Shown here piece after piece: positions 33,461 through 43,870 of a stretch of DNA of 64,000 nucleotides. The notes under the pieces are model-generated. The model saw only the letters and a program-made list of their open reading frames with translations. It did no database searches and had not been told where the DNA came from. The position numbers and the translations under genes were made by a program. The stretch is from Ulva prolifera (lineage: Eukaryota > Chlorophyta > Ulvophyceae > Ulvales > Ulvaceae). Location: NCBI GenBank assembly GCA_023078555.1, contig CM041198.1, forward strand, positions 5,160,354-5,224,353, in the 5' to 3' direction. The number at the start of each line of letters is the position of its first letter. Position 1 is the first letter of the stretch.

Positions 33461-35473
33461 CATGCCCGCCGCCGCATTCCGTGCGCTGGTCTCGGCAGCA
33501 GAGCCCCTCGGGCTGGAGCCCCAGCTGCACAAGTGCACGGCCTACTCGCGCGACCCCCAGCATGCGGGATCCGTCGCGGCCGCGCTCGGCATAACGCATG
33601 CCACGGAGGGCACCGTCATCACCGGCACGCCCATCGGCACCCCGGCGTTCGAGTCGGCGCACGCGGAAGCGACGGCCGACAAGGTGTGCGCCACCATCGA
33701 AAAGATGATGCGCTTGCCCCTGAAAGCGCAAGACCAGTTCTTGCTGCTCACGATGTCCTGCCAACGCCGTATGCTGCACTACGCCAGGGCGGTGCCGTGG
33801 GCGCACATTTCCGATCACATGCGCCGGACGGAGGCGTCCGTCCTGGCTGCGGTGAATGAAATCATGCGCGTCCCGCGGGACGACACTCGTGCGGCCGCAC
33901 AAGCCGTCCTTCCAGCGCGCCTCGGAGGCCTGGGCGTCACGTCCACGCCGCAGGAGGTCGCGGACGGAGCGTACCTCGCTGCAGCGGCGGTGAGCCAAAA
34001 GGCGTTCGCAGGAGGCCCCGAGTGCATGCAGCCGTACCGGGGGCCGCACGGGCAACAATTGCAGGAAACCTGGCAGGCCCTCAACGTCGCTCAGCAGCTC
34101 CATCCGGAGCTGCCCGGGCCGGCGAGCGGCGACACCATCGCCAAGGTGTTACCTGGTATGCAGCAGCGTATCACAAAGTTGGTTGCCCTGCGCCGCCGGG
34201 CAGCTCTGCTTGCCAGCCATGACGTCGCCACGCTCGAGGGTGCATGCAACTTGGCACGGCTTCGCAGCTGTGCTTGCCGTGCAGCCACCCTTTGGTTGAG
34301 CACCCTGCCGCTCTCCCAGGCGCTGCGCATGACTGACATTGAGTTCATGCTGTGCATCAGGTATCTCCTGGGCATGTCCCCAGCCCCTCCCAATGCGGTC
34401 GGCTCGCGCTGCGAATGTGGCACTCTCATACAGCCGCATGATCTCGATCACGCGATGAATTGCACACACAATGCGGGGACCTGGACTTCGCGCCACAATA
34501 TCGTTGAAAAACAATGGCGCGAGATCGGGTCCCACGCGTGTGTGGCATCCACGCGCATCCCGCGCACAGCGCCGTTCGTCCGCGCGCGGCTCGCGGCCGC
34601 TCCGAGGCAGATCCATGCTGGCCCATTGGGCCCGACCCCCCCTGCTCCGCCCCAGCCCGCCTCCCAGGTCGCGGGCCCTTCGCGTGGGGCGACCTTGCCC
34701 GCGGCGCCGATGCCTGCAACCCCGCCGCCGCCGCCAACCGCGCGCGCGGACGAGGCGCAGGCGCCTACGCCTGCTCCGGCCGCCGACGCCGATGCTGGAC
34801 ACAGCGCCCAGATGGGGCGCCACGCGCCAGACGCAGCGCGGGCTGCGGCCCTGGCGGCGGCGGCGGCGCCGCCGGGTGGTCAGGACCCGGCGGGGCCTGG
34901 GGAGCAGGCCGCTGCCGCGCAGGCGACGGCGCTGGATCAGGTGTTCAGGGCAGTGGCCCAGGAGAAACTCGGGGACATCATGTTTATGCCGCCGGGTGAC
35001 CCTTTGTGCATAGGAGATGTGTCGGTTGTGAACCCCTGTGCTGGTTCCTATTGCGGCCGTGCGGCCCGCGAGGACGGGGGTGCTGCGGAGACGCGGGACG
35101 TGCAGAAACGCACTGCTTATCGTTTGTACGACCCTGATGCGTATAGTTTTGTGCCGTTGTCGCATGAGACGCATGGTCGATTGGGACGGCCTGCCATGAA
35201 TCACTTGAATCGGCTGGCGGAGGTTGCGTCTCGGTGTGGCAAGGTGAACCGTGCTTTGTTTGTGACGAATGCTCTGCGCCGGTTGAGTGTGGCGTTGTGC
35301 AAGGGGAATGCTCTTGTGCTCCGTGCGGGGCTTCAATCTTTGGCTGGCATCACCGGCCGAGCTGTGGTACGTGCTCGTGCCCGGCCTAGTGCCATGACTG
35401 CGTGAGTGGATAAGCGTGTGTATTCCTGGCAACGGCTCGCTTCCCGGCCTCTGTCCTTTGTAACTACATACAT
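33461..35473 (+). mobile_element. Element 2: 5'-truncated non-LTR retrotransposon
   Basis: About 2.0 kb starting directly after the TACA-repeat tail of element 1 and ending in TTTGTAACTACATACATAC. It retains only the region after the RT catalytic motif. It is flanked on both sides by TACA repeats, which fits priming within element 1's tail. Confidence 0.8.
33462..35405 (+). CDS. Element 2 C-terminal RT / zinc motif / PD-(D/E)XK-like nuclease (partial)
   Basis: The frame is open from the junction; MPAAAFRALVSA is simply the first ATG and the real N-terminus is missing. It begins between RT motifs C and D: GLEPQLHKCTAYS and GTPIGTPAFES match the D/E region. Thumb-like helices (QDQFLLLTMSCQRRMLHYAR) follow. 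Near residues 325-345 is a CCHC-like zinc motif, CECGTLIQPHDLDHAMNC. After a Pro/Ala-rich linker (~390-490) a C-terminal domain has GDVSVVNP, KRTAYRLYD and FVPLSHETHGRLG, the layout of a PD-(D/E)XK-type endonuclease in several algal and oomycete LINEs. The stop is at 35,403-35,405. It differs in sequence from element 1. Confidence 0.8.
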   Translation: MPAAAFRALVSAAEPLGLEPQLHKCTAYSRDPQHAGSVAAALGITHATEGTVITGTPIGTPAFESAHAEATADKVCATIEKMMRLPLKAQDQFLLLTMSCQRRMLHYARAVPWAHISDHMRRTEASVLAAVNEIMRVPRDDTRAAAQAVLPARLGGLGVTSTPQEVADGAYLAAAAVSQKAFAGGPECMQPYRGPHGQQLQETWQALNVAQQLHPELPGPASGDTIAKVLPGMQQRITKLVALRRRAALLASHDVATLEGACNLARLRSCACRAATLWLSTLPLSQALRMTDIEFMLCIRYLLGMSPAPPNAVGSRCECGTLIQPHDLDHAMNCTHNAGTWTSRHNIVEKQWREIGSHACVASTRIPRTAPFVRARLAAAPRQIHAGPLGPTPPAPPQPASQVAGPSRGATLPAAPMPATPPPPPTARADEAQAPTPAPAADADAGHSAQMGRHAPDAARAAALAAAAAPPGGQDPAGPGEQAAAAQATALDQVFRAVAQEKLGDIMFMPPGDPLCIGDVSVVNPCAGSYCGRAAREDGGAAETRDVQKRTAYRLYDPDAYSFVPLSHETHGRLGRPAMNHLNRLAEVASRCGKVNRALFVTNALRRLSVALCKGNALVLRAGLQSLAGITGRAVVRARARPSAMTA

Positions 35474-35968
35474 ACAGGCATAGCTGTCTTGGGCGCGAAG
35501 TTTGATGGCCTGACGACCAAGAGAGTAGACAGTGCCAAGCAATCGAAAATCATGGGCAAAGACATAGCTGTCTTTAGCTCGAAAGCTGATGTCTTAGAAA
35601 GGAAGGTTGACGTCACAGGTGGGAAGGTTGGCAACCTCAAGGACGCATATGCGAAGCAGGTCACAGACATAGCTGTCTTAAGCGTGAAGGTTGACAACTT
35701 GACGACCCAGAATGCCCAGATTGCCGAGCAGTCAAAGATCACAGATTCAAAGGTTGACGACCTCAAGGATGCATGTGCGAAGCAGGACACAGGCATAGCT
35801 GTCTTGAGCGTGAAGGTTGACAACTTGACGACCCAAAATGCCCAGATTGCCGAGCAGTCAAAGATCACAGATTCAAAGGTTGACGACCTCAAGGCCGCGT
35901 CCGCAACGTTGGGCATGGACGTGGCCGCCCTCGCCGTGAGAGTTGACGAGCTTGAGCAGCAGCACTGA
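35474..35968 (+). pseudogene. CC coiled-coil gene, third copy, 3' part
   Basis: Resumes after the ACAGG duplication in the frame interrupted at 27,445. It begins IAVLGAKFDGLTTKRVDSAK, has a divergent module (FSSKADVLERKVDVTGGKVG), then the standard 42-residue repeats and the end RVDELEQQH. This copy has more divergent repeats than copy B, so repeat number and type vary between copies. Confidence 0.7.
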
Positions 35969-36640
35969 GATGTCCTTACCCATTCCATATGCGAGCATCA
36001 CGGTGAGGCAGCACTATGTTGTCCTTACGGCTACCTTGTGTATAACACAGTCCTTACAGACGGGGCCAGGCCAGCACAATGTTTGTCAGGAAACCTGGAT
36101 GTAGCCCAACTGTAGGAAGTATTACGGGCTTGGCTTTGGTCGGGAGGAGCTGGTGTGTATGGACATGGTAAGGACCAGCACCGGGTAGGCAGCAGAGATG
36201 AACACTAGGCTACTATTTTATGTATTGGAGTTAGTGATGTTAGGGAAAAGGTACCCCAAGCCTTTGTGTGCATAGGTTCACGTGAATGTTGTTGTTCAAA
36301 ATGAGAGAGCATGTTGTGAGCCACGGGCACGTTTCATCTCAAGCTTGTCAAGCCAACTCACGAAGAATTTTCAGTATGTAGATTGAACACAGCTACTCGG
36401 ACTGTGTGACTGCGACATTCATCTTAGCTACTATGATACGTCAGAGGATCTTTAAGAACAAATTACAGCAGACACAATCCCAATGAAGTGTACCACCACA
36501 AATCTCTTATAGTGAATACACTAGTCTTAGGGTAATCCAGTTCAAATATCTCGTGTGTAACCACCTACGCCACTGTCATTCGACATAGTGCGAGCGGCAC
36601 ATATCAGTCCTCCCCCCTAGCTCAAGCTGTGGCGAGCTGA
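35969..36640. other. Unit C: CC 3' UTR and unique flank
   Basis: Similarity to units A and B continues to about 36,315 (the AATGAGAGAGCATGTTGTG region) and then stops abruptly. From there to 36,640 the sequence is unique and AT-richer than its surroundings, with no gene seen. Confidence 0.5.
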
Positions 36641-37230
36641 TCATCATCTTGCACCCCATAGCAGTACAAAATCACCCTCGTAGCTAATTCCCGAACGTAG
36701 CCCCAGAAACATCTTCTTGGAAGTGTTGTTGCAGCTTACGCTCCCAGAGGAGGTCAACTGCATCTTCTGAATCCGAAAAATCTTCTTGAGAATATTGAAT
36801 AAGTCCGTATGACATGACTGAAGCGCATTTCCGGGCTTCTGTTCGCTTGAAACGACTCTCGAATGCTCTGATGAGCTGGCGCTCGTGAGGCTCTTACAGT
36901 CGATTCTGATGGAGCCACTCCACGAAGCCACTGTGACGCAAAATGAAGTACTGCGCAGGAATGTCCAGAAGCGAATCTACATGCCTGGGCACACGCCCTG
37001 AGGCGCGCTTACGGTCAAGAACCTGAATAACGGGATCATAGCTTGGCTGTGGCCTGAGTGTTGGATAAGTTGCATCAAGCTCACGCGTGCCATCATACAG
37101 CCATGGTCGAACAAAACATACATTGAAGACATTATGAACACGTCAATAAACATCTGGCAAATCAAGTGTGACTGAGTGTTCGAATGCAAGCGCGAGTGGA
37201 AGCGACATACCGAAAGTTAAGTTGGGCGAA
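36640..37230 (-). pseudogene. Ty3/Gypsy-type integrase C-terminus remnant
   Basis: Read on the minus strand from about 37,230, one frame gives SLPLALAFEHSVTLDLPDVY, a TGA stop, then RVHNVFNVCFVRPWLYDG. This resembles the LDLP...HxVFHVSxLRPW signature at the end of Ty3/Gypsy integrases. It continues YDPVIQVLDRKRASGR and FILRHSGFVEWLHQ, where a chromodomain-like segment would lie. A second in-frame stop follows NRL, after which the frame stays open for another ~70 codons. The segment has lower GC than its surroundings, and no LTRs were found. Family assignment rests on a short motif. Confidence 0.45.
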
Positions 37231-37479
37231 ATGTTAAGTATGTGTGCGGAGTACTTAGCACATGACGCCTGAGATCTGGGATCACACCTGCATGGTCAGT
37301 ATCTGAGTCACATACTTGAACCATGACCTTGTTCGACCTATACAAAGAGCTGGAATGTGTCTTCTCATTCGCGGGCTGGTGACTGCCACGTGTCACCCCG
37401 TGCGTGCATCCGCATGTGCACATGCCTTGTGCGCTACGAGGCACTTTCACAACACAGAGTTTGTCAGAAGCAGCAATCA

Positions 37480-37880
37480 CATAAAAAGTTGGACTTCACA
37501 TCTGTGTGCAGCTTTCACCGCTGACGTGGAACACTGCTGTGGCTCACAGTCTTTAAATGACAGAGGTGCCTATCCTGAAGAGGTCGGTATTCTCTTGTTT
37601 TGTTACACAATTGTGCAAAGTATGACAGTGCACAAGATCTGTTATTATGACACGGTAATCATAGAGTCAATACACCATGGTCAACACTCAGTACACAGCT
37701 GCCATTGCGTTGGTGCGCAGCCAAGATCAATAGGTCGACTTCTAAGAGGCGCCCAGCATATGCACCAGCTCTAGCAAACGTGTCCTCCAGCAGTCATGGC
37801 AACCTTGTCCACAGCACGACTGAGGTCTCATGAGGCAGCGTCAGTGGGGAGGCAGAGGAAGGTGGGGCATGGTGAAAGTG
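37480..37880. other. Unit C block matching 3,270-3,680 and 19,290-19,700
   Basis: Resumes the shared unit sequence after the unique insert. It reaches the end of the gene X last exon but diverges within it near 37,870, so the gene X 3' end is truncated here. Confidence 0.6.
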
Positions 37881-39350
37881 CTGATCTGATGGCGCTTCTT
37901 TGCCGCTGCTACCACGGCGTCCCTGCGACGAATAGCCGTAACGCAGGTGTGAAACAGCACATGTGTTTGACCTTCTTTGGCGGAGAGCGAAGGTTGAAAC
38001 AACTGAGTCATTCGGAGACCAGCAGTGAGCCACAGGCAAACATACGGACACGTGTGGCCACGTGGCTGCGCGTCAGCCCCGAAGCAGGCACATGTGAGAT
38101 GCACACATGACTGTGCGCACGAACATGCATAGCCTTCAAGAGAGGTCGCATCAGTGAACATGCAGAGGTGCACGAGGCGCCACTGCCGCGGTGCATGCTG
38201 CGCAATCCGCTGCACCGCGGGGCACGGAAGCTGCAGGCACACGGTCACGACCTACCTACACAACGTGCCGCGAGCACATCGGCTGCACAGTACACAGTCG
38301 TTACCTCGCGGAGGGCCTTGAGGAGCTTGAGGCGCGGGTGTGCGGAGTGGGCGGCGCGGCCTCGAGGTCGCATCAACAGCAGCTATTGGGGAGCCCCCCC
38401 CCCCCACCAAGCACATACAGAGCAGAGCGGCAGGGGCTCTCCCGCACAGACAATACAGCCCTCTGGCCTGGCCAGGAGTGGTGGGGGGTGGATAGCTGTA
38501 AGTAGTGGAGCCGTGCGGTGCACAGTGAGCAGCAGTGATGCATGGGCAGGAGGAATGCGGGTGATTCTCAGTTGTGCCGAGCACGGGTTAGCTGGAATGG
38601 AAAGAAGTGGGGGGAGGAGCAGTCGGGCCCAAGGACAGCGGCGAACCGCGGGAGTGGGGTGCGTCGCCCAGCTATAAGGCCGCGGAGGTGCTTGCATCCT
38701 GCTGGCTGCTGGCAGCCCGCAGCTGTGTCTTCAGCTCGGCACGGGCCACCTGCTCCAGCGCCGCCACCGGCGACCTGCACTGACCGTGTTGCTCAGCGTG
38801 AGCAGGCGTGTCAGCTGCATGGTACAGGCGGCTTGCCCCGACCAGGTGGTTGGGGCGAGCTCCATGTACACGCAGCTTACTGGGTCAACAGTTTGCACTG
38901 ACACATTCCCGGAACCGCTTAGCAGGTGGTGTACGTCACACACATGCCCCCCTTGATCAGGGCACTCAGATTCACAGCGCGGGGTATCTTGCCGGGCCTT
39001 TCAGCAACATCAGTTGTTCACGCGGTGGCAAAAACCCACACACCTTTATGAGATCCTTGCCGGCACGGTGCAGGTGGAAACTTGCAGGTTAGAGGCAGCC
39101 TGGAAAGCTTTCACCCACCGCGCTCAAGTTTCCTGTGAGGCGGCCCCCACTCTTGGCGGCAGCCGCCGCCGCACTCGCCCTGGACATCTTCACAGGAGCC
39201 TTCTTCATGGCCTCGGTGCCTTCGGTCTTGGAGGCCTGGGCCTCCGGGTCCTGAGCCTTGCCGCGGGCAGCGGTGAGGGTGACATGGCAGATCAGCGACG
39301 CTGCCGGCAACACTGCTGCACGTACGTGGGCATGCTCATGCGGGGGAAAA
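37881..39350. other. Unit C sequence without clear counterpart in A or B
   Basis: About 1.5 kb. The minus strand at 39,089-39,313 reads a basic/Ala-rich frame (EAMKKAPVKMSRASAAAAAA) preceded by an acceptor-like CAG, which could be an exon of gene X or of another gene. A ten-base C run occurs near 38,394. Nothing else is supported. Confidence 0.3.
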
Positions 39351-39359
39351 AAAAAATCT

Positions 39360-39615
39360 CATCCAGTGCTGGCGGGTCGAGGAGAGAACTTTCGCTTCTC
39401 TGGAGTTCAGCTGAGTTTCATGGATGATCATTTCAAGCCAATAGGTCACCTCTTAGCGAGTGTTCGCCTGTATGGTGCCATACTGCTCGAAACCATCAAC
39501 GTTGTGGTAGTTATAGTGGCCATCTCCTTGGTCTTCGCCCTCAACAGCAAGCACAGCGTTGTCATCTTTGTCCAAGAGGTAGAAGTGAACGTTGCGATGC
39601 TTGTTGAGATGCATA
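39360..39615 (-). pseudogene. Gene X exon 2 remnant, unit C
   Basis: The minus strand retains FYLLDKDDNAVLAVEGEDQG and YNYHNVDGFEQYGTIQ, but an in-frame stop replaces a codon just before EVTYWLEMII. The exon-1 side is cut near 39,610 and joins sequence matching ~6,050. Confidence 0.7.
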
Positions 39616-42103
39616 GCGAGAGAATCACGTTGTCAACACACCAGCACATATCATCTACGGACGACCATTTGTGATACTACAGCTACGCTGACGCATCGGT
39701 GTTGTCAGGCGTATTCCAATATGCTGGCAGCACGATGATGTGGAGGCCTTTGTGAATTCAAAGCCTGCGATCCTGCGCTTGAAGACACGGCGATCAACTG
39801 AGCGAGCATTCCCATGCTGGCCGCTTGGCGCGGGGCTGTCTCTTGCTCTTCTGGACGCTGCTGACCAGGCATACACTCTTCGTCACACAGTCATCGCCTT
39901 TGTGCGTTTATCTTGCTCCGATACCGCGCGATGTACCGCCCATCGTTGCCGTGTTGCGGTCGCAACATATCGGCTAATGCTGGTGTGGACCGCAGGCCGA
40001 CGCGATGCATCCCAGCCTAGTACACTTCAATAATTCTGGATGTGACTTTGCCACCCCCCGGACTTGTAGATGCAGGTGGGGCTGCCATGATCATGGCAAC
40101 TGCTCGTGAATCAGATCACCAGTGGCGGTCTCTGACCTTGTAGCGCAGACATGCAGTGCAGGCCTACAATGATGCAGATTCCCGGTATGAAGGATGCGAG
40201 TCCTCAGAACTGTGCGCGCTCGGGCCTTCGGGACTTGCGTTGCTGTTTGCCCGTCCATCATTGCATGCTGTGCCCATATGTTGCTGGGCATTGAGGCCAG
40301 GTATGGATGCACGCCTCAGCTGATTTCAATCTGTTATTTGCATGTGCTCACACACTAGCTAGGTTTGAGAACTCGTTTCTTTCAGCGTAGCCAAGTCTTG
40401 AATCAACAATTCACTACCTCCCCCGACCACACCGTTGCCATTACGCAGGCCTGAGTTGGAGGTGCAGGTGAATCGCCCGTACAAACAACTTGCAGCTCTG
40501 CTTTCTTGTGAGGACAGTAGTATTGGTATAGTCAACAGTGCAACCGCTGCCTGGCAACGCATCTTCCTCGGCCTGCCACTGTGGCAGCGAGGCTCACGCA
40601 TCTACACATCCACGACCGAATATGGAAGCAACTACTTGGCATATCTCCAGGTGTTCTCTCGCAAAATGTGTCGCTCTGATCACAGTTTGCACGGAGATCC
40701 TGTATCACAGAGGCACATTGGTGGACAAACCCAAGCCAATCCAGCTCAAGCTGAGCCGCTTTGACGTTGCCAACATGGCCACTGCGAGTGAGCACAACCG
40801 CACAGGTGGGCCAGGGCCGCGTGATGCAGATGCTGTCATCTGCACGTATATCTGCCGCACTGTGGTGTGCGGGGGCGGTCGCTGTGCACAAACTCTCAGT
40901 GACACAGGTGAAGGCTTCCTGTCACATTGCAAGCTTCTGCATGGTCAATCGAGAGGTCACACGCATCATCATCTCTGCAAGCCAGTGCCCTTGCAGCGCC
41001 ACCTGGTGTGGCTTAGCCTGGTACATGCCCGGACGATTTGATCGTCGATTGCAACGCACCTGGACCTGATCTAGTGAGGCTGGATCTCTCTGCGTCGCCT
41101 CTCTCCAACGTGGATGTGCAGTCTCGTACAGGCGGGCTTGCGGCACACCCTCGAGTTTGCCAAATGCTTTGGCTTGCACTCTCACTTCACTTTGATGCCT
41201 CCCTGCCGTGATGCAGTGCTTGCTTGTCCGCCCAGTGCAGCACAACAGCCTCTGTGCTGACCAGAAACTGCACGTGGGTGTTGCCTGACCCACATCATCG
41301 TGGCCATTGACAATCACCCTTTGACAATGGTGTGTATCGCTCAGGCCTTGCCAGCGTGGCAGCGCTGGCCACAGCCGCAACAGCATGTGGAGCACCGCAT
41401 GTCGTGTGAAAGGCTGTTTCTTCTCACCGCCTGCCTGCCCTGGCTTTGGCATGCTGCCTGCGACAACCATTTCGTTCCGCATACACCATGCTGTCCCCAC
41501 CACGCACATCCACCCACAGCTCAGTGCACCCCCCTGGATGTTGCTGTGTCGGCATGAACACAGAGGCTAAAGGCACCCAGCGCCTCAGCAGCGGCGGCGA
41601 CCGCCAGCGATGCTGTTCTGTCAGGTGCTGCGCATGCACCAACACGCGCCACCTCGCATCCAACGCCGAGGCAGCATGTGCTTCATCCTTTCATTATAAA
41701 TACAGCATCGTGCCGCTCGCAAGTCAATCGTGTTGAAGCCTCGCCATGTTACTAGCAATCGCCAAGTACAGCCCGCACGATCTGTGCCATGAGGCGGCGG
41801 TCCCACAGCGGTCTTCTTTTTCAGCGCACCATTCAAGTTCTGACAGTGAACAGGTGTGAACAGGTGTGCTGGTCGAGCACAGTCTCGATGTGCAACACAG
41901 CGGCGCGACGTGCTGGCACCCCGTGCAGGCGCGGGAGCGGCAAGGCAGGGAGGTGTCACACGGTGCGTCGAGCGCGAGCTCCGCAGCGGCGGGCTTGACC
42001 TCGGACACCTCGAGGAGCTGCTGCGCGGCCGCGCCGGCGCCTGCAACGTCGTCTCCATCTCGCACATCCACCAGCACCTGCCGCATCTACAACGCCGCCG
42101 CCG

Positions 42104-42365
42104 GTGGGGCCCTCCGTGGCCGGCGGCGTGTAGCGACGCTTCTTACTGCCCCACCCAGACACAAACAGCCCACCGTTCTCCTCCCCAAGGCCGCCAAGGC
42201 CCTCGGGATGGTGCGCGAGCGACACGGTGCCGTTCAGCGGCGGCGGCAGCGTGGGCGGCAGGCGCTCGCGCGGGTCCCGCCGCCGACCCACATCGCGCGG
42301 CAGCCGCACGCCGGCCGCGGCGGCGGCGACCACGTCTGCGTCGCTCACGCACGCCGTCGGTGCGG
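42104..42365. other. ~260 bp insertion inside exon 4 of the unit C pseudogene
   Basis: It interrupts the sequence matching ...VYDAAAV in unit A and then returns to the exon end (CAGGGCTTCCCTG then GTGCGG). GC content is high. On the minus strand the insert is open and protein-like (RLPPTLPPPLNGTVSLAHHP, then GSKKRRYTPP), which could be a captured exon. Confidence 0.5.
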
Positions 42366-43464
42366 AGCTGCAGGGCTTCCCTGGTGCGGCTTCTCTGCAG
42401 CTGCGCCAAATGTGCACCCTCCATGCTCACGTGTTCTGTAGTGTAAAGTAATGCGCAGTAATTCCAGATTGACCGAGCACGTTCCGACTGGAAATCGACA
42501 AACTTGGGCAGCTGGGAGCACAGGCCGTGCATATGCCTTTGGCTTGAGTGCTGTTGGTTGCCGTGTGGTGGCGTCTGCTCTGTTGCCCAGCCACGCAGTG
42601 GCTCGAGCCCGTTTATGCCATTTCAGCTGCGCGCCACCGTGTGGCCCGCACGTTGCACCCCCGCAGCCCCTGCACCTCTCGGCCGGCCCACTGGAGAGCC
42701 CGGGATCGAGGCTTGCGGGTGCGTGCCGTGCTGTGTTGGAAGTTGTATCCTGTGGGGGGCTGGGGTCGCGGCAGCCGTGGTGTGCGGAGTGTGGCGCAGC
42801 GTCGATGCCGGCGCCAGCGCACCTTGCATGTGGATACTTATACTTGACTTTTCCTTCTTTTTGGTTCGGCATTCTATTGCTGGATGATGCCAGCCGCCCA
42901 GAGCGCGTCCTGCATGTGAACCTGTTTTGCTTCCTTGTTTTCGGTTGATCATGTAGAAGATGCTGCCGAGAGTTCTTCAGTGAGACAGGGGCGCCGGCGC
43001 TGCCACCATGAACACCGACGCGCGCATCGGCTGCGGGGCCGGGCAGCGCGAGGCAGGCCAGTCCCGCAGTCTCTGCCACTGCACATACAGGTGTTTCGGC
43101 GCATTCATCTGCCTCGTCGCCCTAGTCCGTATCTCCCCCGAGCAACGTATACGCGGTTGAAAGCGTGTGCTCGTTCCCTGCCCTGCCGACAGCATGCATG
43201 TAGATGTGGTCTAGCTGCTGGACGCAGCCGTTTGGCACGGAGCTGCATGCATGTGCAGTGTATGCATGCATGCATAGTCGTTGGTGTGAAGTCACAGTGT
43301 GCATGGCGGCAGCGAGGCCCGCTATATGTGCAGCCCGTGGCGGGCCTCGAGCTCGTGTGGCAGTGCATGTTCACTCTGACTGGCCCTGATGCAAGTGGAA
43401 AAGTCGAAAGGGCGACAAAGACTGCCTAGAGGATTTTCACACAGTCGGGGTGACTGTCTTTTTT

Positions 43465-43870
43465 TTACATTAGCCCTTCGACGCCCGACTTGAAGGGAGT
43501 GTCAGTAGATGGTGAGTGAGATACATGGTCCCCTGGCGCCTGGAAACCGCAGCCAATACAGTTGCTTTGTGTCTGTGAAAGGCTGGTGCCTTGAAGCTGA
43601 GGCATGCTTGGCCTGTTCGTGCCAAAAGTGGGGTCCAAAATGACCAGTTGAGCCTCAGCAAGAAACTGCTGGGTACTCATGGCCGCCATCACTGCACCCA
43701 ATGCACTTGTATGCTAATTTCAGGCTGTTGTGGGGCTGCAGCAATGTCGGTTCTGCCATGTGCAGCCTCTGCCAAATCCACCAGCATATGTGATTCATGT
43801 CTTCACAATCAGTACTTCTATCACCTCGCAGCCCCAAAATCCGTAATCCCATGACTTCGACGTGCATGCT
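43465..43870 (-). pseudogene. MULE-type transposase fragment
   Basis: The minus strand reads FLAEAQLVILDPTFGTNRPS followed by MPQLQG. This resembles the first catalytic-Asp motif of Mutator-like/FAR1-type transposases (hhhDxTYgTNxxxMPL). The frame then drifts, and the neighbouring frames carry the continuation, so it is degenerate. It lies in the ~590 bp unique to unit C within AT intron 5. No terminal inverted repeats were identified. Confidence 0.4.

Noticed and set aside
33348-34103. 251-codon minus-strand frame
   Set aside because: Also antisense to element 2, and it crosses the element 1/2 junction.
34149-35432. 427-codon minus-strand frame across element 2
   Set aside because: Antisense shadow of the GC-rich RT/nuclease frame; Arg-rich composition without any motif.
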